This document shows positions 6,942 to 15,376 of a stretch of 39,439 nt of DNA, in pieces (the first letter of the stretch is position 1; the number at the start of each line of letters is the position of its first letter). A model generated the notes under the pieces. It saw only the letters and a program-made list of their open reading frames with translations, was not told the origin of the DNA and searched no databases. The translations under genes were made by a program, and so were the position numbers. The DNA is taken from the NCBI RefSeq assembly GCF_900110505.1, contig NZ_FODZ01000007.1, positions 114,654-154,092 on the forward strand, in the 5' to 3' direction. This DNA is from Luteibacter sp. UNC138MFCol5.1 (lineage in GTDB: Bacteria > Pseudomonadota > Gammaproteobacteria > Xanthomonadales > Rhodanobacteraceae).

Positions 6942-8033
6942 TTACAGGGGTTCGAGGCCGCGGATCTCGCGGATGCCGAGGCCGGGTGCGTCGCTGACCG
7001 AGATCTCCGATTCGTTGAAGTGGACGCCTCCGTCGACCGGATCGTACGCGCACAGCGACGGACCATCGAGGTCGACCTTGGTGATGACGTCGGACTTGGC
7101 GACCGCCACGTGCACGGCGGCCGCCACGCTGATGCTGGATTCCAGCATGCAGCCGATCATGCAGTCGATGCCGTAGAGGCCGGCGATGTCCGCGATGCGG
7201 ATGGCGTTCGAGATGCCGCCGGTCTTCATCAGCTTGATGTTGATGATGTCGGCGGCGCGCATGCGGATGAGGTCCATCACTTCCGCGGGACCGAACACGC
7301 TCTCGTCCGCCATGATCGGGGTATGCACGCGCTCGGTGACGTAGCGCATGCCTTCCAGGTCGCGCGCCTTGACGGGCTGCTCCACCAGCTCCAGGCGCAC
7401 GCCGGCGTCTTCCAGCGTGTTCAGCGCGTACACGGCTTCCTTGGCCGTCCAGCCCTGGTTGGCGTCGAGCCGGAGCAGGGCGCGGTTCTCGACGGCGGCG
7501 TAGATGGCGCGCACGCGCTCGATGTCCACGCCGATGTCCTTGCCGACCTTGATCTTCAGCGATTCGAAGCCGCGTTCGACGGCGGCGATCGAGTCGGCCA
7601 CCATCTTGTCGATGTAGTCGACGCTGATCGTGATGTCCGTGGTGATGACCGGGTCGCCGCCGCCGAGGAGCTTGTACAGCGGCGCGTCGTAGAGCTGGCC
7701 CCACAGGTCGTAGAGCGCGATTTCCACGGCGGCCTTCGCGCTCGTGTTCTTTTCGAGGGCGCCCTGGACGATCCGCGTGAGGCGGTTCAGGTCAGCCACG
7801 TCCTGTCCGATCAGGCGTGGAGCGATGTAGTGGCGGATGGCGTCGACGATCGAACCATGCGTGTCGCCGGTGATCACCGCCGTGGCGGGGGCCTCGCCGT
7901 AGCCGGTTCGGCCGTCGTCGGTATGCACCATGACGACGATGTCCTCGACGGTTTCGACGGTGCGCAGGGCGGTCTTGAACGGCGTCTTCAGCGGTACGCG
8001 CAACATGCCGAAGCGGATGTCGGTGATCTTCAT
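6942..8033 (-). CDS. L-Ala-D/L-Glu dipeptide epimerase
   Basis: This 363-residue enolase-superfamily protein interconverts L-Ala-D-Glu and L-Ala-L-Glu so that the peptidoglycan dipeptide can be hydrolysed. Acid/base lysines are Lys160-x-Lys162 and Lys267; metal ligands are Asp190, Glu218 and Asp243. The Asp321-x-Asp323 motif that distinguishes dipeptide epimerases from muconate-cycloisomerase and o-succinylbenzoate-synthase relatives is present. Positions agree almost exactly with the Bacillus subtilis enzyme (YkfB), by memory. There is no signal peptide, so it is cytoplasmic. It lies 18 bases after the NlpC/P60 gene and 12 before rpiR. Substrate breadth beyond Ala-Glu cannot be told from sequence. 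Confidence 0.92.
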   Translation of the reverse strand: MKITDIRFGMLRVPLKTPFKTALRTVETVEDIVVMVHTDDGRTGYGEAPATAVITGDTHGSIVDAIRHYIAPRLIGQDVADLNRLTRIVQGALEKNTSAKAAVEIALYDLWGQLYDAPLYKLLGGGDPVITTDITISVDYIDKMVADSIAAVERGFESLKIKVGKDIGVDIERVRAIYAAVENRALLRLDANQGWTAKEAVYALNTLEDAGVRLELVEQPVKARDLEGMRYVTERVHTPIMADESVFGPAEVMDLIRMRAADIINIKLMKTGGISNAIRIADIAGLYGIDCMIGCMLESSISVAAAVHVAVAKSDVITKVDLDGPSLCAYDPVDGGVHFNESEISVSDAPGLGIREIRGLEPL

Positions 8034-8051
8034 GGAGTCTCGCCTGGCGGT

Positions 8052-9443
8052 TTAGCGGATGCGCACGATGCTGGTCATACGGTCGACGAAGGTGGCGTCG
8101 CCGCTGAACATCATGGGCAGGAGCGGCGTCACCGACACCTCGTTGAGCACGACGCGTCGCAGGCTGCCGTCCGGCTGCTTCCAGCTCATGCCGCCGACGT
8201 CGTGGATCACGTAGGGCTGACCGTCGACCTTGCCGATCACCATCATGACGTGCCCGGGAATGTAGACGAGGTCGCCGACCTCGAGCGCCATGGCGGCCTT
8301 CAGGCGCGCCTCGTGGCTGTCCTTGTCCGTATACAGCGTATGCGTGAGGCCGGGGCTGATGCTCTGGTCGCGCGTGTTGCGCGGCATCTGCACGCCCATG
8401 CTGCGGTAGACGTCGGAGACGAAGCCGCTGCAGTCGCGGCCGTTGTACGCATGGCCCCAGCCATAGCGTTCGCCGAGGAACCGGAACGCCTGGCGCACGA
8501 CGTTCGCGCGGGTGAGCGGGAGGTAGTCGGGGGCCGAATCCTGGTTGCGTTGGAGGAGGGCCGGGTGGAACGACAGCGCACCCTGCGCGTCGCGCACCGG
8601 CAGGCTCAGCACCCACGAGGTGTACGGGCTCTGGCCGTTCACCGGCTGGTCCGGCGGCGCCGTCGTATCCAGCGGCACGCGCGTGCCCATGTCGAGCTGT
8701 AGCTCCGACACCGCGGGCGCTTCGGGCGTGTAGACGGTCTTCGGTTTGGCGCCGGTGATGACGCGATAGGGCGTGGCATCCGCATGGGCGAAGATCGCGG
8801 CGGCGTCGCCGTAGGCGATCTCGTCGCCACGGACCCACGCCGCATAGCGCGCGCTCACCACGAACGTCCATTGGCCGTCCTTGCTGGTGTGCACGGCGAC
8901 GACCGGATCGCCCGGAAAAAGCGTGCTTTCCTGGAAACGGTCGATGTCGGTGTCGCCGGCGCGGCTGAAGACGCGAAGGTCGGTCGGATAGCCGCGCAGG
9001 GCCGCCCGACGGACCGCCATGCCGTAACGTGGCGTCACCTGCGCCGGCACGGCGTCGAGCGCGGCGTTGCCGAGAATCGCGTCGATGGTCGACGCATCCA
9101 CCGGCTTGCCCTCGGCGTCGAACAGCGGCTTCGTCGGCCGCGTGGTGAGCTTGCCGATCCAGCCGGTGACCTGTGCGCGCGGCAGCGTCGCGGGAAGGTG
9201 GCGGATGTCGTGCATCGAGGGGTCGAGCCGTGCGACGCGTTCGTTGAGCGCGGCGATGGCGGCGCGATCGAGGACGGGCTTATCCGCATTGGCCAGCCGC
9301 GCCACCCAGTAGTCGGGCGAAAGCTGCGCGTCGCTGACGCCGGGGATGCCCGACGCGGGCGTCGGCACGTCGGCGGCCGTGGCGGGCGTGCCGACGGTCA
9401 GCGCGAGCAGCGCGGCGAGCAGGGTTTGGCGAAGCAGGGTCAT
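8052..9443 (-). CDS. Secreted SH3-containing NlpC/P60 gamma-D-Glu-DAP endopeptidase
   Basis: The product has 463 residues. A signal peptide (about 1-23, ending ATA-A) is followed by an N-terminal stabilising region (about 40-130), two bacterial SH3 domains (about 140-290) and a C-terminal NlpC/P60 domain (about 310-445). Catalytic Cys338 is in GRDCSGFV, His398 in PGHVMMV, and the third polar residue is probably His414. This four-part architecture is that of cell-wall endopeptidases cutting between gamma-D-Glu and the diamino acid of peptides with a free N-terminal L-Ala, releasing L-Ala-gamma-D-Glu. That dipeptide is the substrate of the epimerase encoded 18 bases downstream. The SH3 domain that narrows the active site implies action on released peptides rather than intact sacculi. 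Confidence 0.92.
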   Translation of the reverse strand: MTLLRQTLLAALLALTVGTPATAADVPTPASGIPGVSDAQLSPDYWVARLANADKPVLDRAAIAALNERVARLDPSMHDIRHLPATLPRAQVTGWIGKLTTRPTKPLFDAEGKPVDASTIDAILGNAALDAVPAQVTPRYGMAVRRAALRGYPTDLRVFSRAGDTDIDRFQESTLFPGDPVVAVHTSKDGQWTFVVSARYAAWVRGDEIAYGDAAAIFAHADATPYRVITGAKPKTVYTPEAPAVSELQLDMGTRVPLDTTAPPDQPVNGQSPYTSWVLSLPVRDAQGALSFHPALLQRNQDSAPDYLPLTRANVVRQAFRFLGERYGWGHAYNGRDCSGFVSDVYRSMGVQMPRNTRDQSISPGLTHTLYTDKDSHEARLKAAMALEVGDLVYIPGHVMMVIGKVDGQPYVIHDVGGMSWKQPDGSLRRVVLNEVSVTPLLPMMFSGDATFVDRMTSIVRIR

Positions 9444-9455
9444 GACTGTTCCTGA

Positions 9456-10604
9456 TCAGGTGGCCAGCTGCGAAAGCACCGCGGCCACGACGAGACCGAA
9501 TCCGGTTCCGAGGATATAACCGAGCAGCGCGAGCAGGATGCCCACCGGCACCAGCGAGCGCGAGTACGTGGCGGCCAGCACCGGTGTCGCGGCCACGCCG
9601 CCGATGTGCGCGAGCGACGAGATGCCGCACAGATACAGATCGAAGTGGAACACCCGCGCGGCGAGGCAGAGCAGCACCGCATGGATCGCGATCACCGTCA
9701 CGCCCGCCAGCAGGTACAGCGGGGCGGCGGCGATTCCGGCGAAGCTGCTCTGCGAGGCGAGCACCGCCACCACCGAGATCAGCAACGCGCTGGAAACGGC
9801 CTGCGCGCCGGGCAGGCGGGCAAGCGGCGTGTGTGCGGCGACGAGGCCCGCGACGGTGGCGATCAGGATCGTCCAGGTGGTCGGCGAGATCATGCTGCCC
9901 ACGGGCAGCCGGCTGCCAAGCGCGGCGGATAGCACGGACACCAGCACCGCGAGGCCGAGCCAGAGCAGGACGCTGTCGCCGGTGGCGGGTGCGCGTGGCG
10001 CCGTCTCGGCGACCGCCGTGTCCGCGCTCGACGTCGCGCGGGTCCAATGGTTGAAGGCCGGCGCGAGGCGCGCGACCGCGAAGAGCACCACCACCCACAT
10101 CGAGTAACAGAGCGCGTCGGTGAGCAGGGTGGTCGCGAGCGACGTGTCGGACATGCCGATCGCCTGCTTCACCGCGATCATGTTCGCGGTGCCGCCCATC
10201 CAGCTTCCCGACAGCGAGGCCAGCGGCTTCCAGCCGTCGCCCGGCATCCAGTGCCGGTAGAGCAGGAAGGTGAGGACGAACGCGGCGAACAGACTGATGG
10301 ACGTGCAGACGAAGACGCCAAGCACGCGCGGTCCCAGCGCGAGGATGGCGCGCAGGTCGCAGTTGATCATCAGCAGGAACAGCAGCGCGGGCACCATGCG
10401 CGACACCAGGGTGTCCTGCGCGAGATGGATGTCGGGGCTGGCCGTCCAGAGGCCAGCGACGGACAGCGCCGTGACGGTCAGGTACGTGAGGACGATGGGC
10501 GGCAGCACATCGAACACCTTCCAGCCGAAACGCCGTTCGATCGCTGGCCAGAAACCGGCGGCAAGCAGCATGACGGCCAGGTAAGGCCAAACCGACTGGA
10601 TCAC
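9456..10604 (-). CDS. DUF819-family integral membrane protein, probable permease
   Basis: The product has 382 residues and roughly ten hydrophobic segments. It starts at GTG 10604 (MIQSVWPYLAVMLLAAG) with GGGGAGGG upstream. GSWMGGTANMIAVKQAIG (about 143-160) and the C-terminal SSLAHIGGVAATPVLAATYS are hallmarks of the DUF819 (YjcL-like) family, whose function is not established. It is the first gene of the operon and lies 12 bases before the NlpC/P60 gene. That position suggests import of the released dipeptide or a D-amino acid across the inner membrane. The transport role is inference from topology and context. Confidence 0.8.
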   Translation of the reverse strand: MIQSVWPYLAVMLLAAGFWPAIERRFGWKVFDVLPPIVLTYLTVTALSVAGLWTASPDIHLAQDTLVSRMVPALLFLLMINCDLRAILALGPRVLGVFVCTSISLFAAFVLTFLLYRHWMPGDGWKPLASLSGSWMGGTANMIAVKQAIGMSDTSLATTLLTDALCYSMWVVVLFAVARLAPAFNHWTRATSSADTAVAETAPRAPATGDSVLLWLGLAVLVSVLSAALGSRLPVGSMISPTTWTILIATVAGLVAAHTPLARLPGAQAVSSALLISVVAVLASQSSFAGIAAAPLYLLAGVTVIAIHAVLLCLAARVFHFDLYLCGISSLAHIGGVAATPVLAATYSRSLVPVGILLALLGYILGTGFGLVVAAVLSQLAT

Positions 10605-10638
10605 GCGTCCCTCCCCGGGGTTGTGTCGCGACGGCCGC

Positions 10639-10656
10639 CAGGAATAGCTATTCCTG
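10639..10656. promoter_or_regulatory. Perfect 18-bp palindrome, candidate RpiR operator
   Basis: CAGGAATAGCTATTCCTG is perfectly self-complementary. It falls at about +8 to +25 of the predicted minus-strand operon transcript and upstream of the divergent plus-strand promoter. A single regulator could thus control both operons; the RpiR protein encoded in the operon is the obvious candidate. I found no second copy in the window. Confidence 0.6.
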
Positions 10657-10670
10657 AAGAGTTGGCCTGA

Positions 10671-10698
10671 AGCATAAATTATTGACCGTCGTTTGCAA
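10671..10698 (-). promoter_or_regulatory. Promoter of the six-gene minus-strand operon
   Basis: On the minus strand TTGCAA (10698-10693) and TATGCT (10676-10671) are separated by 16 bases, predicting a start near 10664, about 60 bases before the GTG of the DUF819 gene. It overlaps the oppositely directed promoter. Confidence 0.5.
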
Positions 10699-10710
10699 GC
10701 ATGTTACACA
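10682..10710 (+). promoter_or_regulatory. Promoter of the transglutaminase-TonB receptor-dipeptidase operon
   Basis: TTGACC (10682-10687) and TACACA (10705-10710) have the ideal 17-base spacer, predicting a start near 10717. This rules out the upstream in-frame ATG at 10693 and supports the GTG at 10759. Confidence 0.6.
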
Positions 10711-10758
10711 GCCCTGACGCACGTCCACCCACCACGGTCGCATCGGGGATACCGAACG

Positions 10759-12300
10759 GTGAAAGCGGCTCCTGCAACGATCGCAATCCGTGCCGCCGCG
10801 ACGGCGGCCGCAGCGCTTTGGCTGTGCGCCGTAGGAGCGCGCCCTGCCCGCGACATGTTTGTGCCGGAAGGCTCGGGTCCTGTGGCGCCATCGCGAGAAG
10901 ATGTCGCGCGCAGGGCGCGCTCCTACGTCGATGCGGGTGATTTCAGGGCCGCCGAAGCGAGCATCGCGGCCGCCCTCGCGGATCCCGCCTTCACCCCCAC
11001 GCAGCGCACCGCCCTCGAGTTCCAGCGCGAGCGCATGCGCCGCATCCTGATCGACTTCACGCTGGATGCCGGGGCCGTGAAGGCGCGCCTCCGAAAACAG
11101 ATTCCCGATCTGACCGACGCGGAATTCGCGACATGGGACGCCGCGGGCCTGCTCGAGAAGCAGGTGATCGACGGGCGCACGCTGTACTTCAAGCGCGCGC
11201 CGGCGAACCTGTTCCGGCTGAGCGCGGATGCCCGTGCGCGCCGCAAGGAGCAGACACCGTTCAACGACGGGCCGAACGAGGTCCTCAACGACCACCACCG
11301 CGCGGTGCGCGCGGCGGCGCTTGCGGAACAGACGACGAGCGTGCTCCCGCGTCGCGAGGAAGTGACCCAGATCCTCACCGTGAAAGCCGACGCGGTTCCC
11401 GCGGGCGAGACGATCCGCGCCTGGATTCCGTATCCCCGCGCGATTCCCAGCCAGCAGGAAGACATCCGGCTCGTCGGCAGCGAACCGGCGAAGGCGACCA
11501 TCGCGCCCGAGTCGGCGTGGCAGCGCACGGCCTACCTCGAGAAGCAGGCGGTCGCCGGCAAGCCGACCACGTTCTCGATCACCTACGACGTGACGCTCTA
11601 CGCGCGCTACGTGGACATCGACCCCGCGAAGGTGACGCGCACGGCGATCACGCCGGCGCTCGCGCCGTATGTGGCCGAGCGCGCACCGCACGTCGTGTTC
11701 ACCGACGCGATGCGCGCGTACTCGAAGCGCGTGGTCGGCGACGAGACCGATCCGTACCGGATCGTGCAGAAGCTGTTCGCCGCCGTCGACACGATCCCGT
11801 GGGCCGGCGCGCGCGAATACTCGACGATCCCGAACATCGGCGACTACACGCTGCATGCCGGTCACGGCGACTGCGGTGAGCAGACGCTCCTGCTCATCAC
11901 GCTGCTTCGCCTCAACGGCATCCCGGCCCGCTGGCAGTCGGGCTGGATTTTCTCCGACGGCACGTACAACAACATCCATGACTGGGGGCAGGTCTATCTC
12001 GCCCCGTACGGCTGGGTGCCGATGGACGTGACCTTCGGCCGTCTCACCGGCACCAAGCCGGGCGACGACAAGCTCGAGGGCTTCTATCTCGGTGGCCTCG
12101 ACGCCTACCGCATCGCGTTCAACGACGACTGGTCGCAGCCGTTCACGCCGGCCAAGACGTCGTTCCGTTCCGACACCGTCGACTCGCAACGCGGCGAGGT
12201 CGAGTGGAAGGGCGGAAACCTCTACTTCGATCAGTGGGACTACGACTTCCGGTGGCACCGCGTCGACACACCGCGTGGGGGCGGTGACCCGACCCGCTAG
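10759..12300 (+). CDS. Exported transglutaminase-like cysteine protein
   Basis: The product has 513 residues from GTG 10759. This start places a hydrophobic signal segment (ATAAAALWLCA) at the N terminus and lies downstream of the predicted promoter. The transglutaminase-core fold is shown by Cys372 (HGDCGEQT), His407 (NNIHDWGQVYL) and Asp423 (PMDVTFG), a complete catalytic triad with normal spacing. Such bacterial proteins are usually proteases or amide-processing enzymes, and here it would act in the periplasm. Codons 25-56 are entirely derived from a 96-base REP pair, so the residues after the signal peptide are repeat-encoded. It is the first gene of the plus-strand operon, 48 bases before the TonB receptor. 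The substrate is unknown; a role in trimming imported peptides is inference. Confidence 0.82.
   Translation: MKAAPATIAIRAAATAAAALWLCAVGARPARDMFVPEGSGPVAPSREDVARRARSYVDAGDFRAAEASIAAALADPAFTPTQRTALEFQRERMRRILIDFTLDAGAVKARLRKQIPDLTDAEFATWDAAGLLEKQVIDGRTLYFKRAPANLFRLSADARARRKEQTPFNDGPNEVLNDHHRAVRAAALAEQTTSVLPRREEVTQILTVKADAVPAGETIRAWIPYPRAIPSQQEDIRLVGSEPAKATIAPESAWQRTAYLEKQAVAGKPTTFSITYDVTLYARYVDIDPAKVTRTAITPALAPYVAERAPHVVFTDAMRAYSKRVVGDETDPYRIVQKLFAAVDTIPWAGAREYSTIPNIGDYTLHAGHGDCGEQTLLLITLLRLNGIPARWQSGWIFSDGTYNNIHDWGQVYLAPYGWVPMDVTFGRLTGTKPGDDKLEGFYLGGLDAYRIAFNDDWSQPFTPAKTSFRSDTVDSQRGEVEWKGGNLYFDQWDYDFRWHRVDTPRGGGDPTR
10831..10926. repeat. REP inverted pair lying inside a coding sequence
   Basis: The left arm 10831-10854 and right arm 10903-10926 are inverted copies of the GTAGGAGCGCGCCCTG family, with one mismatch. 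They are separated by 48 bases. The element is 96 bases, exactly 32 codons, begins on a codon boundary and has no stop in the host frame. The same pair occurs intergenically at 4052-4148 and 39315-39408. Confidence 0.9.
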
Positions 12301-12348
12301 CCGGTCAACGCACGACAACCCGAAACGTCATCTTATGGGAGTGGGGAG

Positions 12349-15342
12349 ATGGGGGAGATCAAGACGAACCGGCGCGCATGGCGTCACGGCGCCCTGTGCA
12401 TGGCCATCGGCATGGGCCTCGCGATGTCCGGCACGGCCGTCGCCGCCAATACCGACGGTTCGATCGTGGGCCGCACGAAGGCCGGGGCTACCGTCACCGT
12501 CCGCGACCCGTCGACGGGCCTGACGCGCACGGTCACCGCCGGCGACGACGGCACCTACCGCTTTCCTTTCCTGCCGGTCGGACACTATCGGCTGGAGAGC
12601 AGCAAGGACGGCCAGGCCGTGGCCGAACCCGCCGAGGTCAACGTGAGCCTAGGTACCGCCACCACGGTGTACCTCGTGGAGCGCGGCTCGGCGACGACCA
12701 ACCTCGAAGGCGTGCAGGTCAGCGCGCCGGTGGTGATCTCCGCCGTCGACGTCAGCTCGACCGAAACCGCCACGAACATCAGCCGCGAGGAGATCCGCCG
12801 CCTGCCGGTGGATCAGAACGTGGCGTCCGTCGCGCTGCTCGCGCCGGGCGTCAACAAGGGCAACGCCAGCTTCGGCGGCATCTCGTTCGGCGGCTCGTCC
12901 GTGGCCGAGAACTCGTTCTACGTGAACGGACTGAACGTCACCGACTTCTACAACCGCAACGGGTTCTCGGAGGCGCCGTTCGCGTTTTATCAGGAGTTCC
13001 AGGTGAAGACCGGCGGTTACTCGGTCGAGTTCGGCCGCACGACCGGTGGCGTGGTCAACGCGGTCACGCGCTCGGGCACGAACGAATTCAAGACCGGCGC
13101 GGAGATGACCTTCGAGCCGAGCGCCTGGCAGGCGACCACGAAGAACCGCTACTGGAACGGCGAGCGTTACATCACCTCGTCGGAGGACAACTACTCGCGC
13201 ACGAAGATGAACGTGTACGCGTCCGGTCCGATCGTGAAGGACAAGCTGTTCTTCTTCGCGATGTACGAGGCCCGTGGCTACACGCCGCAGAACACGGACA
13301 ACCTGGGCACGGTGCTGACGCAGAACGACACGGACTCCGGGTTCTGGGGTGCGAAGGTCGACTGGCACATCGACGACAAGAACCTGCTCGAGTTCATGGC
13401 CTTCTCGGACAAGAACAAGAACCTCGGTTCCGTCTACAACTACGACTACGACACGCACACCAAGAGCGCCCGCAAGGACGTGATCACCAGCAACACGGGT
13501 GGGCGAAACTGGAACGGCACCTTCACCAGCTACCTCGTCGACGACCTGTCGATGAAGCTCATGTATGGGCGGAACGAGCGCGAGGATTTCACGCGCGCCC
13601 AGTCCGACATCGACTGCAACCCGGTGGCGAGGGCGTCGGCCGTGCCGGGTCCGGGCGTGCCGCTAGGATGCAGCACCAGCACCGCGGTGGAGAAACGTAA
13701 CGACACCCGCAAGCAGGGTCGCGCCGATTTCGAGTGGACGCTCGGCGACCACGTCGTGCGCTTCGGCTACGACCATGAGGTGGACACGTCGATCTACTCG
13801 CGCCGGTATCCGGGTCCGGGTTCGTACTACTACAACATCTACGCCACCACGCCCGGCGCGACGATCGAGAACGGCGGCGTGGTGCCCGCCGGATACAACG
13901 CCTACGTCCGCGCGCGGCGCTACGAGATCGCCGGCACCTTCGAGACGACGAACAACGCGTACTACGTCGAGGACAACTGGAACATCACGCCGGACTTCCT
14001 GCTCAACGCGGGCCTGCGCCGGGACGCCTTCGACAACAAGACGGGCGAAGGCGCCTCGTACATCAAGATGGACGACATGATCGCGCCGCGCCTTGGCTTC
14101 TCGTGGGACCTCAAGGGCGACGGCACGATGAAGGTGTTCGGCAACCTGGGCCGCTATTACCTCCCCGTCGCCAACGTGATCAACATCAAGCAGGCCGGCG
14201 GCCTGCTCGACCAGCGCACCTATTACGCGTTCGACGGGTACCAGATGCTGGACCGCAACGGCTCGCCGTACGCGATGCCGATCCTCGGCCCACAGATCGG
14301 ACCGGTCGACGACTCGCAGGGCGACGGCACCGTCGGCGACCTGCGCGCCGAGGTCGACCGGCACATGGATTCGGTCTACCAGGACGAGGCCATCCTCGGT
14401 TTCCAGCAGGCGATCACGGATACCTGGTCGTGGGGCGTCAGCGGCACGTATCGCAAGCTGCACAACGCCATCGACGACATGGAGATCAGTGCGACGCCGC
14501 AGTGTGGCGGCGACGGCTACATCGGCTACGTGATGGGCAACCCGGGACGCAAGCTCACCGTCTACGGCGACACGAACTGCGACGGCACGCCCGACGGCTA
14601 CATCGACATCGATACGTCGAAGGCCGGCTGGGCCCTTTACGACGCCGACGGCAACTACCTCGGGCAGCGCGGCTGGAAGAAGCCGCGCCGCACGTTCGGG
14701 TCGCTGGAGTTCCAGGTCGACCGCGCGTGGGACGAGAAGTGGATGTTCAACGCGTCGTACGTGCTCTCGTGGAGCCGCGGCAACGCCGAAGGTCCCGTCA
14801 ACTCCGACACCAACTTCGACGACACGGGCCGTACCGAGAACTTCGACGATCCGTGGGTGAACCTGTCGGGAGGCTACCTGCCGAACGATCATCGCCACCA
14901 GTTCAAGCTGCGCGGCACGTACGCGATCACGCCGCAGTGGCAGGTGGGCGCGGATCTCACGGCGCTTTCGGGCAGCCCGATCACCGGCTATGGCGTCGGC
15001 AACCCGTTCGATGCGACGGTGTACCACAGCTACTTCATCTGCGTGGACAACTGCGCCGACCCGGTCTCGGAGAATCGCGTGTACGAGCGCTCGCCGCGTG
15101 GCGACAAGCGCACGCCGTGGACGTTCAACCTCAACGCGAGCATCACGTACCTGTTGCCGATCGACGAGAAGAACAACCTGCGCGTGAAGTTCGCGGTGTA
15201 TAACCTCCTCAACCAGCAGCGCACGCTGGGCGTCGACCAGGACCTGCAGACGTCGGTGGGCGGGCTCAATCCGACCTACCTGCAGCCGCAGCGCTTCCAG
15301 TCGCCGCGCTTCGGGCAGCTGACGGTGTCGATCGATTTCTGA
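12349..15342 (+). CDS. Oar-like TonB-dependent outer-membrane receptor of the peptide locus
   Basis: The product has 997 residues. The start at 12349 follows a GGGAGTGGGGAG Shine-Dalgarno region. A signal peptide (about 1-33, ending AVAA) precedes a carboxypeptidase-regulatory-like domain (about 35-105: GSIVGRTKAGATVTV...DDGTYRFPFLPVGHY), a plug (about 120-240) and a barrel ending SIDF. It has the same architecture and many of the same motifs (YVNGLN/YVNGFN, GGYS.EFGR) as the receptor at 924-3932. It lies between the transglutaminase gene and the fused dipeptidase gene (34-base gap). It is therefore the likely outer-membrane importer for the peptides these enzymes process. The ligand is not determinable from sequence. 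Confidence 0.92.
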   Translation: MGEIKTNRRAWRHGALCMAIGMGLAMSGTAVAANTDGSIVGRTKAGATVTVRDPSTGLTRTVTAGDDGTYRFPFLPVGHYRLESSKDGQAVAEPAEVNVSLGTATTVYLVERGSATTNLEGVQVSAPVVISAVDVSSTETATNISREEIRRLPVDQNVASVALLAPGVNKGNASFGGISFGGSSVAENSFYVNGLNVTDFYNRNGFSEAPFAFYQEFQVKTGGYSVEFGRTTGGVVNAVTRSGTNEFKTGAEMTFEPSAWQATTKNRYWNGERYITSSEDNYSRTKMNVYASGPIVKDKLFFFAMYEARGYTPQNTDNLGTVLTQNDTDSGFWGAKVDWHIDDKNLLEFMAFSDKNKNLGSVYNYDYDTHTKSARKDVITSNTGGRNWNGTFTSYLVDDLSMKLMYGRNEREDFTRAQSDIDCNPVARASAVPGPGVPLGCSTSTAVEKRNDTRKQGRADFEWTLGDHVVRFGYDHEVDTSIYSRRYPGPGSYYYNIYATTPGATIENGGVVPAGYNAYVRARRYEIAGTFETTNNAYYVEDNWNITPDFLLNAGLRRDAFDNKTGEGASYIKMDDMIAPRLGFSWDLKGDGTMKVFGNLGRYYLPVANVINIKQAGGLLDQRTYYAFDGYQMLDRNGSPYAMPILGPQIGPVDDSQGDGTVGDLRAEVDRHMDSVYQDEAILGFQQAITDTWSWGVSGTYRKLHNAIDDMEISATPQCGGDGYIGYVMGNPGRKLTVYGDTNCDGTPDGYIDIDTSKAGWALYDADGNYLGQRGWKKPRRTFGSLEFQVDRAWDEKWMFNASYVLSWSRGNAEGPVNSDTNFDDTGRTENFDDPWVNLSGGYLPNDHRHQFKLRGTYAITPQWQVGADLTALSGSPITGYGVGNPFDATVYHSYFICVDNCADPVSENRVYERSPRGDKRTPWTFNLNASITYLLPIDEKNNLRVKFAVYNLLNQQRTLGVDQDLQTSVGGLNPTYLQPQRFQSPRFGQLTVSIDF

Positions 15343-15376
15343 CGGTGGCCCCGGTCACCGTCCCGAAGGGAGGATC

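Noticed and set aside
6138-8702. 854-codon plus-strand ORF opposite the RpiR-epimerase-NlpC genes
   Set aside because: His/Asp/Val/Ala-rich antisense shadow of three recognised genes; no start signals.
10693-10758. Earlier ATG start for the transglutaminase gene
   Set aside because: It lies inside the predicted promoter and would put a non-signal extension before the hydrophobic segment.
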